From assembly GCA_029532415.1 (NCBI GenBank), contig JAQOTA010000054.1, forward strand, positions 3,596,001 through 3,660,000: 64,000 nt of DNA. Direction: 5' to 3'. Position numbers and translations under genes: made by a program. Position 1 is the stretch's first letter. Each line of letters starts with the position of its first letter. Shown here piece after piece: positions 23,125 through 34,867 of this stretch. The stretch comes from Marasmius tenuissimus (taxonomy: Eukaryota > Basidiomycota > Agaricomycetes > Agaricales > Marasmiaceae). The notes under the pieces were generated by a model. That model was given only the letters and a program-made list of their open reading frames with translations. It did no database searches and was not told the DNA's origin.

Positions 23125-23677
23125 TCCTGACAGCCAAGGGGCCCCAGATCCGCCAGATCCATACACATCACCGCTCGCGTGGCTTCAAACTCCGCTAGGC
23201 GAGAGCAATTTATAATATCACGTTTTCCTTGCAATACCTTGACCAGCATTGACCGCGAGTTGGACATAGTCTACTGTCCAGGACGTAGAATCGAGTATGT
23301 ACAGACTGTTCAATATCTTCAGTTGCCTCTCCCATACAACAGAGGTCCCTATCGCGCAAAAAAGCGCGCAATATTGGCTGCTAGTGGCTTCTAATTGAAG
23401 TTCCTTGAAAACTGAATAGTGGGCAGGCAAAAGGGCCACCCCTCTAGGTGACATTCTCATATATGCTCGATGAATACAAAGAGCTTTGAGCACTCCTAAG
23501 ATTCACCGGTATATGTAGCATGTAGCTTCTATGGGCTGCGTTGCTGAAAAGCAGTCAGAACAAAGCAGCGCTCTGCGGGCGCTCATCACTCGGGCTGTAT
23601 ATGCCGGGCGGAGTTCAAATACCACGCGAGCGGTGATGTGTATGGATCTGGCGGATCTGGGGCCCCTTGCTGACAGC
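23125..23677. repeat. Inverted duplication around a 415-base spacer
   Basis: Bases 23125-23195 and 23610-23677 are inverted copies of about 70 bases (landmarks GGGGCCCCAGATCCGCC, ACACATCACCGCTCGCGTGG). The right copy abuts the right arm of the 2.4-kb element. This may be another nested foldback element; ends and target repeats could not be fixed. Confidence 0.6.
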
Positions 23678-23887
23678 TATCCGGAGGTCTTTGGGCGGGA
23701 TCAAATGTCATGGGGGGGTTGACAAATAGGGGAAAGACGAAAAGGCCTATCAAGGGGGCTGATAAATAGAATTATCCCATTTTGCTAACCACGAGTTGCG
23801 GGTTGGCGTTGAACGTTGACGTCGAGTCTTCCCTGCTGCAATGCTGGCTGGCGCCATTCGCCTGTAACGCATGGGCTCGAAGACAGG

Positions 23888-26442
23888 ATGAGTGCAACAC
23901 AAATTCCTCACACCGACATCCACATCCAGAACAACCACTCGAGTGCCGCGCAACAAAACGTCAACCATGGCCATGATCAGATTAATTCCATATCTGAACT
24001 CAAGGTCAATGCGGGTCCTAATGTTCTGGAAAATCCCGCATTCTTGGAATGTGAGTCAGTTACCACTTCTTCTGAACAAAAAAAAAATGACTCTTCTGTT
24101 GTAGGGAGGGGCGAAAATCTGCGTATACTACCGTGTGGTAATGGAGCTTGCCATACCGCGGAGCGCCGGTCAGATCGAGCAGGGGTTCTCGAGGGAACAT
24201 GTCAGAAAGCCTTACACTCAATAGGACGATGGGAAGCAGGTGATCGTCCGATTTGCGTTGTTTTGGGAAATGCGGGTGTTGGGAAATCATCCGTTGCTTT
24301 TAGCGTCGCCAAGCGCCCAAGCGAGAAGAATAAACTCCTGAGATCTCACTTCTTCACTCGAACCAACAATCCGAAACCGAATCACTCCAGATGTCTTATG
24401 AACGCTATCGTTTACGGCCTCGCAATGAAGTTTCCCTCCATCAAGAAGAGGATTGCTAAAGACCCAGCGATACTGCAGGATGATATAGAGGAGCAATTGA
24501 AGGAGCTCATCTTGAAGCCTCTTCGACGGCGGCCATGGTGGAGGTTACATTGGCTCCAGCGTCTCCGTAGTCGAAGAAGGCCGTACATGTTCCTCATAGA
24601 CGGCCTGGACGAATGCGGTGACGAGAAAACCCAGCTCAACATTATCACTACTATCCTATCTATATCCCAATCCCTCCCTCATCCTCCTTTGCGATTCCTG
24701 ATCTTCAGTCGTCCGGAATTCTGGATTTGTAACCAATTCAATAATAGCCCTCTTCGCGAGCTCACAGAGGTCATCGTCTTGCGTGCGTCCGACGCCGATA
24801 TTAAGACGTACCTAGTCGAGAATCTCGAGGCGATTTCCACCAGTACCGACTATCCCCATATTCAATTCCCTCCCAAATGGCCTTCAGGCGACGATGTTGA
24901 TCTCTTGGTTCGCAAGGCATCCGGTCAGTTTGCCTGCGCGAAAGATATGGTCGAGTTTGTAAAGTTGGACCATCCTCTGCTCCAACTTGACCGCCTTCTC
25001 GGCAGGGCCATGGAACACCCTTCAACCAACTCATTTTGCCGTGAAATGCACGACCGCTACGACGTTCTCATGAAATCTAACCGCGAGAACGATAAAGTTC
25101 TTCTCATTCTTGCAGCCGTCACCGACGTTCCCCCTCCTCTTGAACCATCTGCAGAATGCATTGAGCTCCTCCTTGGATGCGTTCGAGGGGAGGTCCAAAT
25201 CTTCTTACGACGGATGCATTCAGTCCTTCGCATAGGCGAGTCCTGGACGGATCCAATCGTAATTGAGCACGAGTCCTTCTCCGCCTACCTTTTAGCCCTC
25301 AAACACTGGCCGGATCAGCGACGCCTCCTGGTGAGGAAGTGGCTGCAGGCACTCTCTGTTTCAAGAATGGGCAAGTATAGGTCAGCTGTCTCTTCTAATT
25401 CCTGGCGGGTTGTTCTCATTCATATGCATACAGTGACGGCCAGCTGTACGGGTTGAGAACTTGCCATTTCTTCATACAGTGGATCATCTTTTGCACTACA
25501 CTCTCGCAAGGGCTTGATCAGAACATCCTGGATGAGATTGAAAAGCTCGATCTTGGCGCCCTTTATCTCTGCCGGCTCGTTATGGAGCTGTATGAACGGT
25601 GCAGTAGCCCCGAGCCCGATCAAAATCCCTTGCGGAGGAGCGTTACGAGTTGGGATGAGGTTTTCCGTGAATTCTCTTCGTGGCTGGACTCGCAGCGAGA
25701 ACATGTACGTTTTCTTCAGACAGCTTCTATTACAATCCCGAGTTGATGATGGTGCTTTACCAGATCGATCACCTAGACCCAACCGTCGTCGGGCGCTTCC
25801 GAGAACACCCAAAATGCTTTCACCTGTCATGGTCTTCCGATTCACCTCCCAAAACTCTCGTTCGATGGATCGTCCTTAATGCGACCGGCTGCACCTGGTT
25901 GACCTCGATAGCACGTCGAGTAGATTTAGAAGTGCGCAAGTGGTGTAAGGAGAGAAAGCCTAACGGTGAATCTCGTTTCCCACTACGCCTCTCAGACTGC
26001 GTCTGCCATCATGCGGAGTCTGCTTCATCAGAACATCGACATTATCAAGCGGCTTGCCTGGATGCCCTGAAAGAGTTCGTCTCCGAATTTTGCTCCACGG
26101 TGTCCGGAGTCTTGACGGACAAAAATAACGTCACTCACGCGAGAAACATTTTCATGGACGTGTTGGACTCCAAACTGCTACAGCATTGTGACGCCCACGA
26201 TCCTGCCCTATTCCAGCAATGCCAGAAACTTTTCTCGTCAGCTCAAGGTTGTACAACCTTTAAGCCTATGACTTTCGACGGGGCGCCGAGGCGACGGAGA
26301 AAACTGATAGACTGGCTTCAGGTATTTCGACTCAGATGTCGTTTTTGAATCGGAGGCTGATGGCGACGAACCCATCTAGGGCTGCCTTGGTGATCACGCT
26401 CTCGAAGTGTTGACCATAGTCAGATCATTGCTTCCGGAATGA
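23888..26442 (+). CDS. NACHT NTPase, NLR-like receptor 2
   Basis: Predicted STAND NTPase receptor. I chose the ATG at 23888 (MSATQIPH) because an upstream in-frame ATG (23816) lies at the transposon edge and gives no conserved sequence. Exons: 23888-24050 (probable 54-base intron 24051-24104), to 25380, 25434-25704, 25764-26321 and 26380-26442. The leader is rich in Asn, His and Gln (IQNNHSSAAQQNVNHGHDQI). Walker A is GNAGVGKSS (about residue 109), Walker B MFLIDGLDECGDE, then LRFLIFSRPEFW. One post-NACHT helical module follows (ILAAVTDVPPPLEPSAECIELLLG). The Cys-containing tail (CFHLSWSSDS, LRLSDCVCHH, YQAACLDALKEFVSEF, LLQHCDAHDPALFQQC) ends with a last short exon GCLGDHALEVLTIVRSLLPE. It is more diverged than receptors 1 and 3 but has no break in frame. 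Confidence 0.82.
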
Positions 26443-28097
26443 ACGCGGGTCGGGCCACGGCGCTGCTTGCAGCATTAGAGTTCATTGCATGGACTTGTGG
26501 GCGACGGGTTGGACAACGCGTTGGGCGAATCTTGGCGCTAGTGCAACACTGCCCGGGCGAAGCTGGGTTCCTAACCTTATCATTAAAAATAATGTTCATG
26601 ATCTACGTTTGCCCGCATCCGGGAAACTTATGCCATTACTGTACCCTACATTATCGACTAACTCTCACTGTTCCTATCTCATTTACAGGATATTCTTCAG
26701 CCTACGATTCACATTAGTACTTCGGCACGCGCCGCTCTCGGCCCCTGGACCATCTATCCGTACTATCATCTGTATTTTGTACACTTCGAGTTTTCTTTTG
26801 GGTTCTGGTTATTTACTACGTATTTAGACACACAGTTCGCATCGCTCCTCGTCGTTTTCACTCATTCATTCAAAGTACAACCCTATCTATACTGCTTCAT
26901 CTGGCGCAAATCCATCCTTTCGGGGGGTCAGCACAGCAGCGCCCCCTGGAGTTGGCTAAACGATGCAAAGGCTATTCTCGTTGATTTATTCATATTAGGT
27001 ATCCGGGATTCAGGATACTCCCAATGTATAGGACATCTGAATTTATGGTCGATTTTTAAATGCGGCATTCAGCCTCACAAGCCACTTGATCCAGCTGTGA
27101 CAAGTATGAACTTGTCTTCTGTGACTTGGCTCAGATATACGATGTTCAGATCGCATGGATCAAGCAGCCTGTGGAAGGGTGCGCCGACAGGTGAGATTTT
27201 GAGAGGTTGCCTCATCACAACTTCATTGTCATTCAATGACATCCTAACCCACCTTTATGACACTGTATGCGCAATATTTCGATCCTACTAGTAGTAGGCC
27301 AAGCGGTGGATCAGTACTACATAGTAAGAGCAACTCTGATTGGAATATCTGGCGTCCAGCGGCATTCTCCCCGTCCTACGATATCAGAAATGATGCCTCT
27401 TCTCTCGCCTATATGCTATATTGTATGGCACAGGATCACCGCAGGACCCATTCCAAAAGCAAAATTGCCCAAGTTCTGCTCTCTATCGCCCCTCTAGTCA
27501 TTCCATACGTTGTGGAAGCTCTCGTTGCTTGTTATCTCCTCGCTGCTGTAAAGATCGATCGGGGAATACATTGTCAGCCTTCTGATTTGACTCCAGCCTC
27601 ATAGGGCCCACCCTTAAGGAAGTCGATGATGACTTGGAATCCAGCCCCCCATCGCGTTAGGGTAATATGCGGCAGCGTTAAAGTACGCACATACGCGTAG
27701 ACTCGATACCACTCTCTTCGCAACCACTTGTGCCCCGCGGTGAGCGAAGACGTTTTGATCGACGGCCATCCATCAAAACGTAATTTTTTTTCGTCGTGGC
27801 ACGGTGGTTCACGCGTGTTTCGTCGACCGCGATGTCAGATGCCTTTGCAGTGCCTAGTATGTGCTAGTTAATACCTAATACGATTGTCGGTAAAATACTT
27901 CGATAAATGAATGAAAGTAATGCCTAATTCAATAAACTAATGAGCGATGCGTATATAAGTGTGCCTATGCAGAGCGAATAATTAAGAACCGGAGAAAGAA
28001 CAACTGAGAGCAAGATAAAAACAGATGTATTATACACTGTGAGTCGTGCGTGTCCCTCACCTCTATCCATCCTCCGTGCCTCTGGCTGCGAGATCAA
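26443..28097. other. Intergenic, about 1.65 kb, no gene seen
   Basis: Only short frames without domains. A small hairpin sits at 27749-27781 (ACGTTTTGAT and its complement around 12 bases). The right end is the 3' region of the kinase gene on the minus strand. Confidence 0.4.
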
Positions 28098-31000
28098 TCA
28101 TCCACCTCGTTCACCCCCGCCACGACTTCCAGACCCGCTGTTACCGGTAGCTTGCCACGGTATATCGCCCAACTTCTGTCTCGCCTTCGGTTTTCCGAGT
28201 CTCGCCGTGCTCGACGGTGGTGTAACCCTCGAAGTTCCAACCGTAAAGGCAGAAGTTTCAGATGCCGTTCTCCTCATCCGTTTTGGTGCCAACACCGACT
28301 TGGGCGAATCCTCATGCCCACGACCGCTCCCCGTCAACCCCGCCGACCCACCAGGCCCTCTCCCAGTCTTCGGAGCCAACCCCGAGCCCGAAGCGGGTCT
28401 CAAAGCGGGTTTGAGCACAGGAACAATCTCCCTCGCCAACTCTCTAACCAACACCGCTCCATCCCCGCCACCCCGACTCAACCCTTCAACAACACCCAGT
28501 AAACCATACTTATCCACCAACATCTGTCGGTTGGGGTGTATATCACACACTGTCTTGAGTATCCTCAACAGATTGAGTCGAACAACGGCCTTGGTGCTAT
28601 GCGAGAGTCGGTCGACGATGCGTTTAAAGAATGAGGAGGATTTGGTTAGACCGAGGGTTACGGGCGTTGAGAGACGGATGATTTTGAGGAAGAGATCGAC
28701 CAGGTTTTCGAAGGAGTTGGCTTTGGCACCGACAAAGCAGTGGAGGAGGGCACTAATGGAGTCAGCTTTGACGAGTTCGTCTTCGACGCGGGCGGTCTCG
28801 TCTTGTAGCCTGTGAGAAGAGAGAGAGAAAGTCAGGTCGATGAAAAACTGGGGAAGGGGAGAAAAGGGAGGGAACATACCATGATATTATCGACTCAATA
28901 GCGCTGACCTGGAAGTACGGGTCGTCTAGAAGTTTGAGGTACATCGAGAGTCCATCATGCTGCCATAGAAGCGTCCGACAACTCTTGCCGGCACTAGCCA
29001 GGTCACATAGAATAGGAAGAGCAAATTGTTTGAGAGGAGACTTGGTCTCAATAACTCGCTGCAAACAGGGTATGATACCCGCTTGCGCAGCTTCTTCTTG
29101 CCGCGATTTGTTGAGCCGACAGAGATTGAAACATGTTTGGAAAATGTGATTTGACATTTCCTAAACGAGAAACAAAGGGACGCGGGTTTAGTTGTGACGA
29201 AAATACATCCGATCTCGGCATTTGACTGACTGTGCTGTGGGGACTAGAGGATTGCTCTTCCAGAATATGGATGAGGATCTCAATGGCGTTCGCGTTCTGA
29301 AGCACATCGAGCAACGTGACATTCATCGACAAGTGCTTGACTGCCTTGAGCATCAGGACGAGACAATCAGGCTCCAATAATTCGCAAGCACGGAGCAGAC
29401 CTGTGGATATCACCGTTGACATTCACCCGATATTCAAAAAACACGGAAAAAACGTACGTCGAATAACCTTTCGTGTTCCGAGTGCATTCCGAACGTGGAT
29501 ATCCGATTGCGATACCTGCGAAAATACCAGCAGGATCTGTATGATCTTCTTGTTCATCTCCGCCGACGAAGGTCCACGAGAGGCCATGACGTTCAGCAGG
29601 GCTGAGGACAGAGGATCGAGTAACCCCTCTCGGATGAACATCCGGCAGAAGTCGTTTTTGGTTGTCGGACTCTGCAGCTCAAACACACTCCCTATTCCAT
29701 TCAGGGCATGGACTACCAGGTCAGCTTGCTCCGTGTAATCCTCGTCCAACAGATCGACGAGAACTTTGAGGCCACGGCATCTGGAGGCGCGATGTCAGGG
29801 GCGGAAAGATAGAAGCAAAAAGCAGGTCCTCACGAGATGAACATCTGAAGCGTCAGGACCGATGTGTTGCAGAGCAATCGAATGAAATTCGAGGCTTCCA
29901 GTCTGCATTCCGACGGGTATTTCTTGGAGGTGAAGCCTAAATAGAGGTAACAATTAGATTTCGCATAGTTGAGTAAAGAAAAAACAACGCGCCCATCATG
30001 ACGGGTATCCCGCTATCATGTATTACAGACCGTTTGTAAGTGTAAGCTCCCACCGCGATCAGATTATGCTCACCCAATCAGACAAAAGCTTTCCAGAAAG
30101 CCCACATCCGCGGTGACCAACTTTCAAAGGGGTAAATGATTGCCACTCTAAAGATAAGAAATGGAGCTTACGGCGTTGATTATCTGAAGCAGCTTCATGA
30201 TCACATCACGAGAGCACTTGCCCTCCAGAACCTCCAAAATTGCCAACATTCCGTGAGACGAGACCAGTTGCATTTGCATATCCGGTGTATCGGCCATGAT
30301 GGTGAGCTACATATCGGCGGTGAGCGGAGAATCGCGAAAGCCACTGCGAGATACGTACCAGCTGATCGCAAGCATCTCTCAACTGGAAATCTGGTGCCGA
30401 GGGGGTGAGTTCGTCGATGAGGGAGTTCACTTGATTGCACAAGCGAGCATATTTGTCTCGTTGGAGGTTCGCCTCAAGGTCATCTTCAGAGAAACCCTCG
30501 TCGATCTACGCCAGAAAGTCATTAGGAAAGAGGGGGAGGAAAAAAGGCAGTCCATACCTCGGCGAATGGATCTTCTTCGTCAGAGTCCTCGTCACCAAGC
30601 TAAAGACATAAATTGGCGATGGCTATAAGACGAACAAAACAAAGGAAACGTTACCCATGACCGATTCGATAACCTTGTGTTCAACTTCAAGGCTTGTGGA
30701 TGTTCTGACGCTAAAGGAAAGAAATTTCGTCAAGCTGTGCAGCTAATTACCTAGTAATGATTCACTCACTCGTCCCGTTCGGCTTTCCGAACACATCTTC
30801 ATAATCCTCATCGTCGTCCTCCGCGTATTTATCAAACTCCGTCGTACTCATCATTCGCCTCGCCTCCGCCCGCCCCATAGAACCTCCACCTGACCCTCCT
30901 GACCCCGTACTAACAAAAGAGAATGATCGGGTATGGCTGCCACGCAGGGACGACGGACTAGGCATCTTGGGGCTTCGTCGTAATGATGCGCCAGCTATCG

Positions 31001-33062
31001 GACTTATACCCGGTCGTGTAGGTTTCTCAAAGAAGGGCGTTGTGGGTTCAGAAACGTCTGGTAGTGGCGCTGTCCTAGGCCCAGGAGACACATTGCCGAG
31101 GCCAAACGTCTTGATATCGTCTGGATGAAAGAGGCCGCGGCGGACAGAGTTCTTCATCTGGTGAATAGTTACGTTTAGGCCTAATGACATTACGTGAAAG
31201 ATAATATGAGCTTACCTTGAAATTGGTGAGCTTATTCTCTAAACCTAGTTCATCCTCTCCAGCAGCCAAGTCGGAATAATCCTCTATAATCGGGTCCATG
31301 TCTGCTGATGGGGCCTTTGCCAAAGGGACGATGTTTGGACCTGGACTTCGGTTGGCTTTGATGGTCTGTGCGTTGTCATCAGATTCAGCTTCAGCGCCTT
31401 TGTCCTCGTCCGCAGATGTCTTTTCCAGAGCTAGAAAGAGGACGTTAGTACGTTTTCAGTGATTCAGATATTATTTGGTAATCGAAAAGGTACCTTGGAG
31501 CTTCGTGAACGAAATCCCTTCCTCGAAATCATCATCCCAGTTGTCGGTTTGTTCTTCAGGCGCCGATAACACGAAAGACATAGGCTGAATCTTCTCAACG
31601 AGGCCGACCGATTGTTTCCTTGGTGCGCCACTAGCGGAAGGTATGAGCCCTGCCGACGTCGAAAAGGGTATCATCATCTCCGGAGGAGACAAACTTTGGC
31701 TGGCACGAGTAGGGGAAGAGGGCCGTGGTGGATGTTGCCCTCTTCCAGGATGCTTCGAAGGTCGAGATGGTGCTGGATTATCTTATTAGGACGATGCATT
31801 CGAAGTTGAAGAGGAATGGAGACTCACACTTGAGTGCCTCATTCCACGCTTGTACCTTCAACACGGCTTCGTCGTAGTTGTAATTGCTCAACGGTCTTGA
31901 AGCTGCCTTCGATTTGTCCTTATCCTCGGGAGCATCAGGTACACCACCACCCATCTGCTTGCGCGCAGAGATCATCCATGGATGCCTGAGAAGCTTCTTT
32001 GCCGAGATACGAAGATTGCAATCCTTTTGGAAACAATGCATGAGGAAATCCTTAACGACCGGAGAGGCGCCTTCAGGTATTGGCGGATAGTCATCCTGAA
32101 CGATGCGGAACAGGGCTGGCATTGGGTCCAAGTCGTTGTATGGAGGTGCACCTTCAAGTAATTCGATAACAACACAACCCACGCTCCAAATGTCCGAGGC
32201 AGTTGTCGCGCCGGATTGTTCGATCACCTCGGGAGCCACTGCAAGAAAGTTTGCAGTCAATACGTGTGTTCAGGGTGCGGCTTTAGCGAGTACGTACTCC
32301 AGTATGGACTCCCGACCACTGCATCGTTGCTCACTGCACCCGTCGTCGTGCTACTAGCGACACCAAAATCTGCGAGCTTGACAGTTCCGTCCTTGTTGGT
32401 AAGGATATTGGCACCCTTGATGTCTCGATGGATAACACCCTGGTCGTGAAGATAGACGAGTCCTTCCAGGATCTGAGAAATGTAGACGGCGACCAAGCTC
32501 TCCGGAAATTTTCCGAAACGCTTGAGGATTCCATGCAAAGAACCGTTCTCGCAGAACTCGAGAATGATGTAGAGAAAATCCCTGGTCTTGACGAATCCCT
32601 TGTACTTGACGATGTTCGGGTGCTAGATGATGGTCGTTTGAGGGTTGCGCTGGTTATGAGGATGAGGAAATCGCACATTCAGATTCTTGAGCAAGTCAAT
32701 CTCGGACTGCGAGGTATTGCAATCAGCTAAAGTGCCACCGAGTAGGCGAATATGACCACGCACCATGATTTCTCCCAAATCGCTCTTTGGAATGTTGCTC
32801 AATTGAATCTCCTTGACGGCTACGGTCTCCCCAGTGGCCCAGTTCAGAGCACCTGCCCAATGACTTAAATACGACTGATTCTCCCAGATTAGAAGTCCCG
32901 CAGTGCTCACGATAGACCTGTCCAAATGCTCCCTTCCCCAACGAGTCACCCAGTTGCTGATTGATGCAAATCTGTAAGCTTTATCAACTCCATCTCAGCT
33001 GTGATCATACGCACATAATCGTGGAGAGATTTGGAGCCTGCAGAACCGTTCGCTTTCGCCAT
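28098..33062 (-). CDS. sepH: Septation-initiation-network protein kinase, Cdc7/SepH/Cdc15 type
   Basis: Ser/Thr kinase that acts at the spindle pole body to trigger septation and cytokinesis (S. pombe Cdc7, A. nidulans SepH, S. cerevisiae Cdc15). The start [16 protein letters not shown] at 33062 is followed by an intron and the catalytic domain. The domain has a glycine loop ([18 protein letters not shown]), [12 protein letters not shown] ([12 protein letters not shown]), DFG (LADFGVAS), VGSPYW then [18 protein letters not shown], with an intron between W and the APE motif. A Ser/Pro-rich acidic linker follows (30762-31800, several introns). The C-terminal half is an ARM-like helical-repeat array ([76 protein letters not shown]), as in SepH orthologues. 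A Gly/Ser/Arg-rich end runs to the stop at 28098. Ten or more short introns; no broken frame seen. Confidence 0.88.
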
Positions 33063-34867
33063 CGTTGGGATCGTCGCCTCGACGTTCGTGAACACAGCAG
33101 TGGCTTGGTAGTCGTTATTTAGAGTAAAAGAGAGTGAAAGCGGCGATAACGGAGGTATAAAGTAGAGAAAGAAACCTGATACGCGTCGAGTCGCGTCCCG
33201 CACTGACTCTAGATCATTCAGGTCAGGCAGAGAGCAGGGATTTGGAGGTCACAACGGCTCGGCAATGTTGCGATGATGGCAATTTTCCCACGCACGGACC
33301 TCATTACATGTTGGGGCGAAGCTACGTCCACTAAGGTCTACAAGATGAAATGGCGTGGTTATTCCGTGACACCGAGGATCCAAAGAACACTGAAGCATAG
33401 CTTAACAGGATGTACTTTTTTTCTGTCCACCTCCTCCGTCTTTCTCCGTGCGACGCGACGGTTGGCAAAGCGACAACCCCAAGGCTTGCAACTCCATACT
33501 AGTAGTTTCAGGATTTCAGGGTGTCAAATAACTATCGTGAAGGGAATGTTTCGTTCGTGTTTCGTCGCTACGTATGCTCAGAGCCATACCATGAGTTGCT
33601 GCTGGTAGCCACCATCAACCTAAAACCAGACGGTAGTCCGGAAGTGATACCTAGGAAACTCGGGCCTCTTAATTCCGGTGACGTTCTGCTGCAGAGCTAC
33701 AGTAGATATGTTGTGGTAATTGCCCAGTAGTGGGTCCTTATATCCGTGTCCAAGGGATGAGGGGTTAAAGTTTTTCGAGAAAATTCTCGGAGATTACCGA
33801 GCTCACCCATGTAGGTGCCACAACTTTAATTTGACTGCGATCAGGATTGTATCAGACGATTGTATGTCATCGCGGAAGTGAGAGGCTACTTTCATCATCA
33901 AGCTTGCATCAAGTATTTCCAGTATTTCCAGACCTTGCAAGAGATGAAAAAGGGTGATTCGATAGCTTGGCGAGAATTCATTCACGTTGGCACCACGTAG
34001 GCAAGTCGAAAAGAGATTCAATTCGATTTTAACAAGGGAAACATCGGGGTCGCGGCGACGAGGTTCTAGAGCAAATTATTTGCCAACTATGTATTTGCGA
34101 CAATCTCCCGCTCAACCGGCACGATTTCCAATCCTATAATGGTGGTTGCAAATAGGCTCCTGGGCCTCTGAGAGCGAAGGGGGTCGGTCCTTTGGGCGCA
34201 AAAACTGATCTTCTCAAGCCCCTTCTTGATCCTTCTTTGACAGAAGCAACGAACTGCGATGATAGCCCGCTGGACCCGGGAAATGAGTAAAATGTGGATT
34301 TATTTTGCTAAGTATCGACCCCAAAAAGTGCGTAACATTCGACTCTTTCTGGAGCATTGCACAGACCTCCCGGCTCCGAAAGGCGTCCCCTTTCTCCATG
34401 TCAGGTAAAGATGCTGCACTACCCCCGCCTGAGCGCTGATATCTGAATATGGCGCTACCCTTGGGCGCGTCGATGGACGGTGGCGAGTAAGTTTGGAGAG
34501 GCGGGAAAGGGCGCGGTCCTCCACCACCAACGGTACCTTCAGGCCCCCAACGGAGCATGTTCTCACCGAAATCAGCTGGATTCGAGCTCGTAATGCGGAT
34601 AGATCGACAGAAATAACGGAAGTCTGTTACAACCGAGTCAGCAAAGGCAGCAAAGCGGGAACGCTTACCGGAAACCTCCAGCCGAGTATTTGACGTAGCC
34701 CCGGCTTCTCTACTTATCAGGGTCCGTGCGTGGAAATTCTAGAAATGTTCCCTCGCCTCAGACCACTCCTTGTCGGCTTATATATAACTTAGAAGATTAC
34801 ATTTCACGGGGTAATTCTTGAGAGGACGCCCAAATTACGCTTTAACCTTCAACTTTGTCCCATTGCT
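33063..34867. other. Intergenic, about 1.8 kb
   Basis: Divergent promoter region between the kinase (minus) and the transcription factor (plus). One minus-strand frame at 34214-34558 (starts MLRWGPEGTVGGGG, 114 codons) could be a short hypothetical protein, but nothing supports it beyond being open. Confidence 0.35.

Larger units (their letters stand above)
21385..23778. mobile_element. Decayed 2.4-kb DNA element with about 110-bp terminal inverted repeats
   Basis: The left arm 21385-21495 and right arm 23669-23778 are inverted copies: GGGATAATTCTATTTATCA ends, then CCCCCTTGATA, GGCCTTTTCG, GTCAACCCCC, CATGACATTTGA, CCTCCGG and CTGTCA. No target duplication is visible (flanks TTCCA and ATTTT). 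The only coding remnant with a known motif is the zinc-knuckle frame at 21700-22005. A further internal inverted repeat (23125-23195 with 23610-23677) lies near the right arm. The right end is 110 bases upstream of the second NACHT gene. Confidence 0.72.

Noticed and set aside
28039..28815. 258-codon plus-strand frame opposite the kinase C-terminus
   Set aside because: Shadow of the GC-rich minus-strand exon; composition is Pro/Leu/Ser-rich without motifs.
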